A DNA stretch of 59,620 nt from Phycisphaerae bacterium (GTDB taxonomy: Bacteria; Planctomycetota; Phycisphaerae; Phycisphaerales; SM1A02). The DNA is taken from positions 1-59,620 of the forward strand of contig PBAY01000032.1 in NCBI GenBank assembly GCA_002717655.1, in the 5' to 3' direction. The translations under genes were made by a program, and so were the position numbers. Shown in pieces: positions 48,026-55,007 of the stretch. Under the pieces are notes generated by a model. It did not search any database, was not told the DNA's origin, and worked only from the letters and a program-made list of their open reading frames with translations. The first letter of the stretch is position 1; each line of letters opens with the position of its first letter.

Positions 48026-49476
48026 TGAGTGATGAACTGGCGAGTACGTATCATCCCTGGGAAGCAGGACGTGATCCATTCGCCAGTACCAGAGATGCGG
48101 AAACACTGCCAACGCAGACCTATCGCTATCCTCTGGGCGGCGCCTCGGACATCCTCAAGAATGTTTCTGAATCCGACAAACAAAGAGATTCACTGAAGAA
48201 ACTTGAAATCGCAGAAGACGCCGCTCAAGCGGACGCTGAATCCGATCTTGTTCTGCAACATGAAATCGGACGCGGAGGCGTAGGCATCGTCAGTTCAGCG
48301 GAACAGATCAGTCTCAACAGAGATATTGCCATCAAGAGCCTTCGGGCCGATCGGGATTCCACAAGCGCACGCTCTCAACTGATCTATGAAGCCAGAATCC
48401 AAGCCGGCCTGAATCACCCCGGCATACCTCCTGTCCACATCATCGGCGCAGACAGCAGAGGTAACCCTGTTCTCGGAATGCAGTTGGTTCAGGGAGAATG
48501 CTGGACCGACACATTGATTCGAGACGGCAAGCAACTCGACTCGGGTCTCGAGACTCCGTTGCTCCAACACCTCCAGTTGCTGGCACGTATCTGCGAAGCC
48601 ATTGCATTTGCGCATGATCGAGGCGTCATTCATCGTGATATCAAACCAGGCAATGTCATGCTTGGTAAGTTCGGTGAGGTCTATCTGGTTGACTGGGGAC
48701 TGGCGGCAGAACTTGACGAGAACGGCAAGTTCGCCCCTCCGGGCTTCACTGGAACACCTGCCTATGCAGCACCTGAGATGATTCATCGTGGTGCCGTTCT
48801 GGATATTCGCACCGACATCTATCTGCTGGGCAGCACCCTCTATGAGATCATCACAGGCGAACCACCACATTCCGGCGACTCCATCAAGGAAGTCTTCGAG
48901 AGGATTGATCTTCATGAAGAGCTGAAGTTTCCGAGTTGGATTCCAGCTGAACTGGCGGACATCTGCCGCAAGGCACTGGCAGCAGATCCAGATGATCGAT
49001 TCCAGACCGTACACAGTCTCCTGACTGAAATCAGACTCTACATGGAACGCCATCAGTCAATCGGCATGCTTGATCGTGTTCGAGATCATATCGCCCGACT
49101 GGATGAAATGGTCGAGGCCAATGCCGATCATGATCGGATCGAGGATCTTGGCCAGACCTGTCGAGCCATGCTGGAAGCGTTGCGGGTACAGCTTCCTGAT
49201 CTAGATGAAATCAATCAACTCCATCAACACTGTTCGATCGTCATGATCAATCGCATGATTGAAAGCAAGAACATCGGAGCAGCCAGAATCATGCTGGAGT
49301 CAATTCCACCAAGTCCGGAAACAGAAGCGCTGCGGGAACGAGTATCCGCACTGGCCGGAAGAATGCTGGCGAAGCCCACTCATATCGCAACGAATGTCCA
49401 GCTCATGCTTACGGAACAGCTTGTCAAGGCCAAGGAAGAGATTGCGGAACTCAAGGCTCGACTGAACGAATCCTGA
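48025..49476 (+). CDS. Ser/Thr protein kinase, PknB-like, without membrane anchor
   Basis: This 483-residue protein has a polar N-terminal part of about 75 residues, then a Hanks-type kinase domain (about 78-345). The glycine loop is Ile-Gly-Arg-Gly-Gly-Val-Gly, the Lys is Ile-Ala-Ile-Lys104, the catalytic loop is His-Arg-Asp-Ile-Lys-Pro-Gly-Asn, and Ala-Pro-Glu-Met closes the activation segment. The metal-binding triplet is Asp-Trp-Gly (223-225) rather than Asp-Phe-Gly. The last 140 residues are helical and charged, with no transmembrane segment and no known sensor domain. It is coupled to the cysteine hydrolase gene. Confidence 0.88.
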   Translation: MSDELASTYHPWEAGRDPFASTRDAETLPTQTYRYPLGGASDILKNVSESDKQRDSLKKLEIAEDAAQADAESDLVLQHEIGRGGVGIVSSAEQISLNRDIAIKSLRADRDSTSARSQLIYEARIQAGLNHPGIPPVHIIGADSRGNPVLGMQLVQGECWTDTLIRDGKQLDSGLETPLLQHLQLLARICEAIAFAHDRGVIHRDIKPGNVMLGKFGEVYLVDWGLAAELDENGKFAPPGFTGTPAYAAPEMIHRGAVLDIRTDIYLLGSTLYEIITGEPPHSGDSIKEVFERIDLHEELKFPSWIPAELADICRKALAADPDDRFQTVHSLLTEIRLYMERHQSIGMLDRVRDHIARLDEMVEANADHDRIEDLGQTCRAMLEALRVQLPDLDEINQLHQHCSIVMINRMIESKNIGAARIMLESIPPSPETEALRERVSALAGRMLAKPTHIATNVQLMLTEQLVKAKEEIAELKARLNES

Positions 49477-49481
49477 TGAAT

Positions 49482-50510
49482 TCAGGGGCTGGTCATTTCT
49501 TCTGCGGAACCCAGTAATTCCTCGACCAGCCGAGCCACGGCAGCAGGTGGCACATTCACATACCTGACGATGCCTTGCCGGTCGACAAGCATTGAATAGG
49601 GAATCCGGCGCACCTCGAACTGAACGGCAAGCTTGTTACCCCACTTCAATCCATCTGCGAATTGTGGCCACTTCATGCCCAACTGCCCCATGACTGGCTC
49701 AACAATAGCCAGCTCTTCGTCAAGATTGACACCCAGAATTTCAAACCCTTGATGATGAAACTCGTCGTAGGCCCTGGTCAAGAAATGCATTTGACTTACG
49801 CAGGGCTTGCACCAACTCGCCCAGAACTCGATGAGCAGAATCTGCCCTCGAAACGACTCGGGAGAAATAGAGCTATTGCCATTCAAGGCCTGGACCTCGA
49901 AGCCTGGCAATGGCTTTCCGACCATCTCGAGCTGCCGCAGCTTCGATTCCAGCATGTCGATCGAACGGCTCGGAGCCACACCTGAGTCAGACGCCTTGAT
50001 CATTTCCTCCAGAATCAATCTGACATCAGCCACCTTGCCCTGCAAGAGCATGGCATCAAGAAAGGCGGGGGTACGCTGGTCAACGGCAGGTTTCGCACGG
50101 TAGCGAGCATACAGCTCGATGGCCCGGTCAGGCTGATCCGATCGCACCAGTGACTGCACATGCCGGGTCATGGCCAGAATGGCCAACTGCTCATCCGGAC
50201 AAGCCTTGATGAAGCGATCATAGGCCTCTGCCGCCTCCTTGTAGCGATAGAGATTCCATAGTCCGATCGCCTGCATGTAGAGAACTTCGCAACGATGAGG
50301 TGAATCAGGATATTGCGAAAGATGCTTCTCAAGCGCAAGCAAGCCTTCATCATTTCCAGGCCACAGGATCAGATAGGAACGACGCTCTACCTGAAGTTGG
50401 GACTGAAGATCCTGCCAGGCCTGCGCCTCAGTCAAAACAGAGTCCTGCTTCTGAGCAATTGCAGGAGTTGCGAAAGACATGATGAGAATTGCCAATAGTG
50501 CCTTGATCAT
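49482..50510 (-). CDS. exported TPR-thioredoxin (TlpA/ResA-like) protein
   Basis: This 342-residue protein starts at ATG 50510 with a signal peptide ending Ala-Ile-Ala-Gln. Residues about 40-190 are helical with TPR-like pairs (Tyr-Lys-Glu-Ala-Ala-Glu-Ala-Tyr-Asp-Arg-Phe). Residues about 205-342 are a TlpA-type thioredoxin domain with Phe-Trp-Ala-Ser-Trp-Cys-Lys-Pro-Cys and the cis-Pro loop Arg-Arg-Ile-Pro-Tyr. Disulfide reduction or thiol-disulfide exchange in the periplasm is likely. It is convergent with the kinase gene, ending 6 bases away. Frame upstream to 50588 lacks signal character. Confidence 0.8.
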   Translation of the reverse strand: MIKALLAILIMSFATPAIAQKQDSVLTEAQAWQDLQSQLQVERRSYLILWPGNDEGLLALEKHLSQYPDSPHRCEVLYMQAIGLWNLYRYKEAAEAYDRFIKACPDEQLAILAMTRHVQSLVRSDQPDRAIELYARYRAKPAVDQRTPAFLDAMLLQGKVADVRLILEEMIKASDSGVAPSRSIDMLESKLRQLEMVGKPLPGFEVQALNGNSSISPESFRGQILLIEFWASWCKPCVSQMHFLTRAYDEFHHQGFEILGVNLDEELAIVEPVMGQLGMKWPQFADGLKWGNKLAVQFEVRRIPYSMLVDRQGIVRYVNVPPAAVARLVEELLGSAEEMTSP

Positions 50511-50582
50511 CCTCGCAGTATCCCTGATCGGATATGAACATGCACTCCCCCATCTTCTGGCCTGAGGAGATATCCTCAAGTA

Positions 50583-51086
50583 ATGCAATCAGAGCCTGTC
50601 AGCTGGACCTGGTCCCCTCCACGCCCACCATGGCTGGTCATTGGAATCGTGACGACCTCAGGCTTTCTGATTCTTGGCAGCCTGTTGATTGCGACTGCCA
50701 TGACCCACAATACGCGTTATGAGCAGCTGGGATTCATGCTTTCACTGGTCGTTGTACTGATCATTGTCGCTGGAATGATTCAGACCCTGAAGCGGCATGT
50801 TGTCAGAATGAAAGTCGAAGCTCAGTCTGACGGACTGAGATGGGCAAATCTGAGTCGAGGCGTGGCTCGAAAGATGACCTGGGACGATCTTGTGCGATTT
50901 CAGATTGCCCCGATCCATGCACATGGCCGACCCATTGCCGTGGAATTGAGAGTGTGGACACAATTTGAACGAACGCCACTGATCATCAGGGAAGCGATGG
51001 AAGATTCCAATCGCTACGAGAAATTCCAGATATTCGAGCAGTCATTCACGAGATTGATGATGCAGCATGGCGTGGAACGTCGTTGA
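50583..51086 (+). CDS. two-helix membrane protein with PH-like cytoplasmic domain
   Basis: This 167-residue protein has hydrophobic helices at about residues 17-38 and 47-67, followed by a basic turn and a domain of about 95 residues with beta-rich character (Asp-Gly-Leu-Arg-Trp-Ala-Asn-Leu, Thr-Trp-Asp-Asp-Leu-Val-Arg-Phe). It resembles bacterial PH-like membrane proteins. I recognise no specific family. AGGAGA lies 12 bases before the ATG, longer than usual. It is divergent from the TlpA-like gene and convergent with the LitR-type regulator gene, which ends 7 bases downstream. Confidence 0.6.
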   Translation: MQSEPVSWTWSPPRPPWLVIGIVTTSGFLILGSLLIATAMTHNTRYEQLGFMLSLVVVLIIVAGMIQTLKRHVVRMKVEAQSDGLRWANLSRGVARKMTWDDLVRFQIAPIHAHGRPIAVELRVWTQFERTPLIIREAMEDSNRYEKFQIFEQSFTRLMMQHGVERR

Positions 51087-51092
51087 AGCAAA

Positions 51093-51989
51093 TCATTTGC
51101 TCCGTGACGCTGCAATCATCCTCGCAACTTTGCCGAATCCGGCAAGAGATTCATGGATGCTCAATCCAGGCCTTGCGGCCAGTTTCAGCTTGTCAACATC
51201 ACGACCACCAACAGCCAGAAGAATGCCATATTCATGGCATTCATCAGCAAACTGCGTAATTTGACGCGAAATCAACTCAGGATCCTCAACAATACTTGTC
51301 GAGATCCAGACCAGATCGGGACGCTCTGATTCAGGACGGTTGACGCTGTCGATTCGAAGTACATCTACTGGCGTATTAGGCCCAAGATTGGTTGCATCGC
51401 CACCATTCTCAGCGATAACAGAAGCAACAAGCATGCTGGGCAACAGATAGGGATCGTTGCTCACTGCGCCGCCGGTAGCACGAAAGACCGGAACGTTGGG
51501 AGAGGCGATGTGTCTCATCTGCTGAACAACCTGCACACACAGATCTGTCGCACGATGTTCGATGAAGATGCCATCTGAGTCATGATCCCAGCGGTCACCC
51601 AGTTCCTTCAGCACTGAACGAATCGGACCATCTCCCAATTCAGCAATGGAAGCCCCCGCCAGATATCTGCCCATCAGGAAATGCCAGGCTTCTGCAATCT
51701 GGCCATTTACAAGATGGTCCAAAAGAGCCTGAGTCTCATCATCAATGTCCTCAACACCTGATGCAGAGATCCCGGGCAATCCAATTGCCGTGGGATTCAG
51801 TATTCGCAAATGCTTCTCGCGGATGAACTTGATTGCGTCCTTCACGGTGATCCGCCGGTGTCCACCAGCAGTTCTGGTGACCTCAAGAAGGCCACGGTCA
51901 GCCCATCTCTTGAGGGACGATTCACTCATTCCAATGGCTTCAGCAAGGTCTCGTGGGGAGAGAAGACGGTCTATAGGGATGGAATCCAT
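51093..51989 (-). CDS. MerR-family, LitR/CarH-like regulator lacking the cobalamin-ligand His
   Basis: This 298-residue regulator has an N-terminal MerR-type winged helix (residues 8-50: Ser-Pro-Arg-Asp-Leu-Ala-Glu-Ala-Ile-Gly ... Thr-Ala-Gly-Gly-His-Arg-Arg-Ile). A helical bundle (about 85-160) carries the Trp134-x9-Glu144-His145 motif typical of adenosylcobalamin photoreceptors such as CarH. A Rossmann-like C-terminal half includes Asn-Leu-Gly-Pro-Asn-Thr-Pro. The lower-axial-ligand motif D-x-H-x-x-G aligns with Asp-Pro-Tyr-Leu-Leu-Pro (179-184), so His is replaced by Tyr. It faces the FAS1-photolyase gene run. Frame upstream of ATG 51989 overlaps the FAS1 gene and is not real. Confidence 0.8.
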   Translation of the reverse strand: MDSIPIDRLLSPRDLAEAIGMSESSLKRWADRGLLEVTRTAGGHRRITVKDAIKFIREKHLRILNPTAIGLPGISASGVEDIDDETQALLDHLVNGQIAEAWHFLMGRYLAGASIAELGDGPIRSVLKELGDRWDHDSDGIFIEHRATDLCVQVVQQMRHIASPNVPVFRATGGAVSNDPYLLPSMLVASVIAENGGDATNLGPNTPVDVLRIDSVNRPESERPDLVWISTSIVEDPELISRQITQFADECHEYGILLAVGGRDVDKLKLAARPGLSIHESLAGFGKVARMIAASRSK

Positions 51990-52037
51990 GAACTCAATAT
52001 ATCGGCTATTGGCCAGAAGAACGGTTGAAATGATCAA

Positions 52038-52151
52038 TTTGGATGTTTTGAATGTTTTTTCCCATTTTGCATTCCAACCCCTTGCACAGTGAATTCGAGG
52101 GGGGTAGGGTGCTTTGAACGTATTGGACGATTTAACTGATTTGAACGTATT
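52038..52151. promoter_or_regulatory. direct-repeat operator candidates between the LitR-like regulator and the FAS1 gene
   Basis: TTTGAACGTATT occurs exactly at 52113-52124 and 52140-52151 (27 bases apart). TTTGAATGTTTT at 52047-52058 matches it at 10 of 12 positions, and TTTGGATGTTTT at 52038-52049 at 9 of 12. CarH/LitR-type regulators often bind repeated sites overlapping their promoters, so these are candidate operators for the divergently encoded regulator. This link is inferred. Confidence 0.45.
52082..52110 (+). promoter_or_regulatory. possible promoter of the FAS1-photolyase gene run
   Basis: TTGCAC 52082-52087 and TAGGGT 52105-52110 are 17 bases apart, a plausible -35/-10 pair for the housekeeping sigma factor. 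Transcription would start near 52117, inside the first exact copy of the direct repeat, which would suit repression by a bound regulator. Confidence 0.35.
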
Positions 52152-52167
52152 TCGAGAAGGAACCCCC

Positions 52168-53079
52168 ATGATCTCACTCACCACAGTAATCGCCTCCCTC
52201 ACCATGGCCCTCGGCCAGACCTGCAGCAGCTCCACCCCCAACATTGCTGAAACAGCAGCCGCTGATGGTCGATTCAACACCCTCGTTGCCGCGGTCGGCG
52301 CGGCTGATCTCGCTGAGACGCTTTCGGGCCCAGGCCCCTTCACCGTCTTCGCACCAACTGATGCAGCCTTTGCCAAGCTTCCTGCCGGAACGGTTGAGAC
52401 GCTGCTCAAGCCCGAGAACAAGGAGATGCTCAAGAGCGTCCTGCTGTACCACGTGGTCCCAGGCAACATGCCAGCCAAGACGGTCCTCGGAACTCCTGCC
52501 CTTGTCACCGCCAATGGCCAGCGACTCGACGTGAAGATGTCGAACAATGGTCCAATGATCGACAACGCCAACATCATCCTGACCGACATCAATACCTCCA
52601 ACGGCACGATTCATGCCATCGACACCGTTGTTCTGCCAGAGTCGATGACGATCCCTCAGATCGCTCAGAAGGCCGGCAAGTTCAACACGCTCCTTGCTGC
52701 TGCCAAGGCCGCAGGACTGGTTGACGCACTTTCGGCCAAGGGACCCATCACCGTCTTTGCTCCGACGGATGAAGCTTTCAGCAAGCTCCCTGCCGGCACG
52801 ATCGAAATGCTGCTCAAGCCCGAGAACAAGGATCAACTCGCTGCAATCCTGACCTACCACGTCGTCCCCGGTCGCGTTTACAGCAATGACGCACTCAAAG
52901 CAGGATCAGCCAAGACCCTCCAGGGTGCAACAGCACGAATCCGTGGCGACAAGCAAGTCGTGAAAGTCAACGACGCCAAGGTCATCATGGCGGATCTTGA
53001 TACATCCAATGGTGTGATTCACGTGATCGACGCGGTCATGCTTCCTCCCAAGGCTACGGCATCAGCCGGAAACCTCTGA
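52168..53079 (+). CDS. secreted protein with two FAS1 (fasciclin) domains
   Basis: This 303-residue protein starts at ATG 52168 after AAGGA, with a signal peptide of about 17 residues ending near Leu-Gly-Gln-Thr-Cys. Two FAS1 domains follow (about 27-165 and 170-300). Each has Phe-Thr/Ile-Val-Phe-Ala-Pro-Thr-Asp-x-Ala-Phe, Leu-Pro-Ala-Gly-Thr, Tyr-His-Val-Val-Pro-Gly and a closing Asn-Gly-x-Ile-His-x-Ile-Asp-x-Val. FAS1 domains mediate adhesion in many bacteria. An ATG at 52114 is in frame but precedes the ribosome-binding site. It is the first gene of the run facing the LitR-like regulator. Confidence 0.88.
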   Translation: MISLTTVIASLTMALGQTCSSSTPNIAETAAADGRFNTLVAAVGAADLAETLSGPGPFTVFAPTDAAFAKLPAGTVETLLKPENKEMLKSVLLYHVVPGNMPAKTVLGTPALVTANGQRLDVKMSNNGPMIDNANIILTDINTSNGTIHAIDTVVLPESMTIPQIAQKAGKFNTLLAAAKAAGLVDALSAKGPITVFAPTDEAFSKLPAGTIEMLLKPENKDQLAAILTYHVVPGRVYSNDALKAGSAKTLQGATARIRGDKQVVKVNDAKVIMADLDTSNGVIHVIDAVMLPPKATASAGNL

Positions 53080-53100
53080 ATCACACACCATTTCCCCCAT

Positions 53101-53133
53101 GGGGGTGGGGTGTCAGCAAGACACCTCACCCCC
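53101..53133 (+). terminator. 14-bp hairpin without T run after the FAS1 gene
   Basis: GGGGGTGGGGTGTC 53101-53114 pairs with 53120-53133 through one G-U wobble, with loop AGCAA. The downstream bases are C-rich, not T-rich. It could slow decay of the FAS1 message or act as a weak terminator while some transcription continues to the DUF4397 gene 40 bases on. Confidence 0.6.
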
Positions 53134-53172
53134 TCCCCTCCAAAGTCAAACCTCCTCAGGAACATTTGAAAA

Positions 53173-54561
53173 ATGAAACTCAACATCCCCTCCATTCTCA
53201 CTGTTGCAGCACTCTCTACCGCATCAATGGCCGCAGATGTGCGAGTCGCACACCTCAGCCCTGATGCACCAGCCGTTGACGTTCTCGTCAATGGAAGCGT
53301 GGCATTCAGCAATGCCGCCTTCGGCGACATCACCGACTATGCCGAGCTTGAAGCAGGCGAATATCTGATTCAGGTCGTGCCGACAGGTGCCACCGAACCC
53401 GTCGTCATCGAGACGACACTTGAGCTTCCTTCAAAAGGCGAGTTCACCGTTGCCGCCATCAATGAACTGGCTGACATCACGGCATCAGTGTTTGAAGATG
53501 AGAACATTCGCATCCCCGGCTCGACCAGAGTTCGATTTGTCCACACCTCACCCGGAACACCCGCGGTGGACATCGCTCTTGCCGATGGCGGCGCGATTCT
53601 GTTCCCTGACGTTTCATACGGCGAGTCCGGTGGATACATCACTGTTCCCGCCGGCACCTATGATCTCGAAGCACGAGTTGCAGGAACCGACATCGTCGCA
53701 CTCTCACTTCCTGGTGTTGCACTCACGGGTGGCACAGGCGTAACTGTCTGGGCCAACGGCCTACTCAAAGGGTCTCCCCCACTTGGCGTTGCCGTTTCCC
53801 TCGATGTGGAACCAACCTCAAAAGTTCGCGTGATTCACGCCAGCCCTGATGCACCAATGGTTGATGTCAAGATCAATGGCACACGTGCGATCGAATCGCT
53901 GAGCTTCAATGAATCAACCGGCTACAACTCGCTTCCTGCCGGCTCGTACAACATTCAAGTCGTCCCAAGTGGCCAGGATGCACCTGTTGTCATCGACGCG
54001 ACACTTGATCTTGAGGCCCAAGACTATTCCGTATTGGCCATCGGCAATCTGATCGCCATCCAACCTCTGGTCGTCGTTGATGACAATCAAGTTGAAGATC
54101 TGGCGAAGATCAGCTTCATCCATGCTTCCCCGGACGCTCCCGCCGTGGACATCGCGCTGGCCAACGGAGGCCCTGTCCTCTTTGCTGACATCACATTCGG
54201 CGAGGATGGCGGAGTGATCACCGTGCCTGGCGGCATTTATGACCTCGAAGCCCGAGTAGCCGGAACCGACGTGGTGGCCCTTGATGTGCCTGGCGTCAAC
54301 GTAACCGGCAACCGTGCCTTTACAGTCGCCGCTACCGGCTTCCTCAACTCAACACCCGCACTTGGCGTCATCGCTCTGCTTGATGCAGAGGCCTGTGCCA
54401 CTGACATCGTTGGAGACGGCAAGACCGGCACCAATGACATCCTTGCACTGCTCGACAACTGGGGAACCAACGACCCCTGGGCAGATGTGGATGGCAGCGG
54501 CCTGGTCGACATCGACGATGTAATGACCGTGATCATGAATTACGGAAATTGCAACCCCTGA
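53173..54561 (+). CDS. secreted DUF4397 repeat protein with dockerin-like tail
   Basis: This 462-residue protein has a signal peptide (about 1-20) and four DUF4397-type units. The units begin Val-Arg-Val-Ala-His-Leu-Ser-Pro-Asp-Ala-Pro, Val-Arg-Phe-Val-His-Thr-Ser-Pro-Gly, Val-Arg-Val-Ile-His-Ala-Ser-Pro-Asp and Ile-Ser-Phe-Ile-His-Ala-Ser-Pro-Asp. Units 1-2 and 3-4 repeat as a pair, pointing to duplication of a two-unit block. The last 60 residues are a dockerin-like module (Gly-Asp-Gly-Lys-Thr-Gly ... Asp-Val-Asp-Gly-Ser-Gly). A surface-associated structural role is likely. AGGA precedes the ATG by 10 bases. Confidence 0.85.
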   Translation: MKLNIPSILTVAALSTASMAADVRVAHLSPDAPAVDVLVNGSVAFSNAAFGDITDYAELEAGEYLIQVVPTGATEPVVIETTLELPSKGEFTVAAINELADITASVFEDENIRIPGSTRVRFVHTSPGTPAVDIALADGGAILFPDVSYGESGGYITVPAGTYDLEARVAGTDIVALSLPGVALTGGTGVTVWANGLLKGSPPLGVAVSLDVEPTSKVRVIHASPDAPMVDVKINGTRAIESLSFNESTGYNSLPAGSYNIQVVPSGQDAPVVIDATLDLEAQDYSVLAIGNLIAIQPLVVVDDNQVEDLAKISFIHASPDAPAVDIALANGGPVLFADITFGEDGGVITVPGGIYDLEARVAGTDVVALDVPGVNVTGNRAFTVAATGFLNSTPALGVIALLDAEACATDIVGDGKTGTNDILALLDNWGTNDPWADVDGSGLVDIDDVMTVIMNYGNCNP

Positions 54562-54579
54562 TTCTTTCCCCCGAAGTTC

Positions 54580-54632
54580 CTGATGGCGAGTGGTTCGAAG
54601 AACCAGGACACCTTCAGCCACTCGCCCATCAG
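54580..54632 (+). terminator. long-stem hairpin without T run after the DUF4397 gene
   Basis: CTGATGGCGAGTGG 54580-54593 pairs with 54618-54632 with one bulged G. The 24-base loop can form a second short stem (GAAG with CTTC). There is no T run after it. It starts 18 bases after the stop and may end or process the upstream message before the DUF378 gene. Confidence 0.55.
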
Positions 54633-54684
54633 GAAACGGCAAATACACATCTACACACATACACACAGCATTTGGAGTTCAATC

Positions 54685-54909
54685 ATGAAAGTAATCGACA
54701 TCATCGCAGCATCACTTCTCGTCATCGGAGGTCTCAACTGGGGACTCTGGGGACTGATGGATATTGATCTGGTTGCAACGGTATTCGGCAGTGAAAGCAG
54801 CATCGCAGCACGCTTCGTTTACCTGCTGGTCGGTGCCGCTGCCATCTATCAGGTGCTCGGACTCAAAGGTATCCAGACACGCTGGAACGTTACCCCTTCA
54901 ATCGCGTGA
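54685..54909 (+). CDS. DUF378 small membrane protein
   Basis: This 74-residue protein starts at ATG 54685 after GGAG. It has two hydrophobic helices with the DUF378 pattern: Leu-Val-Ile-Gly-Gly-Leu-Asn-Trp-Gly-Leu in the first and Tyr-Leu-Leu-Val-Gly-Ala-Ala-Ala-Ile-Tyr in the second. The family's function is unknown. It sits between the two secreted-protein genes and the SDR-photolyase pair. Confidence 0.85.
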   Translation: MKVIDIIAASLLVIGGLNWGLWGLMDIDLVATVFGSESSIAARFVYLLVGAAAIYQVLGLKGIQTRWNVTPSIA

Positions 54910-54926
54910 TTCTTTATGTCAGGTAA

Positions 54927-54968
54927 AGGGAATGGTGGAACGTTTGCCTCTCAGTTCCACCATTCCCT
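54927..54968 (+). terminator. perfect 15-bp hairpin without T run after the DUF378 gene
   Basis: AGGGAATGGTGGAAC 54927-54941 pairs exactly with 54954-54968 across a 12-base loop. The bases after it are mixed, with no T run. It is the third such hairpin in this run and lies 40 bases before the SDR gene start. Confidence 0.6.
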
Positions 54969-55007
54969 GAACCATCTCCAGAACACCACCACTTGGATGC
55001 CATTCGG

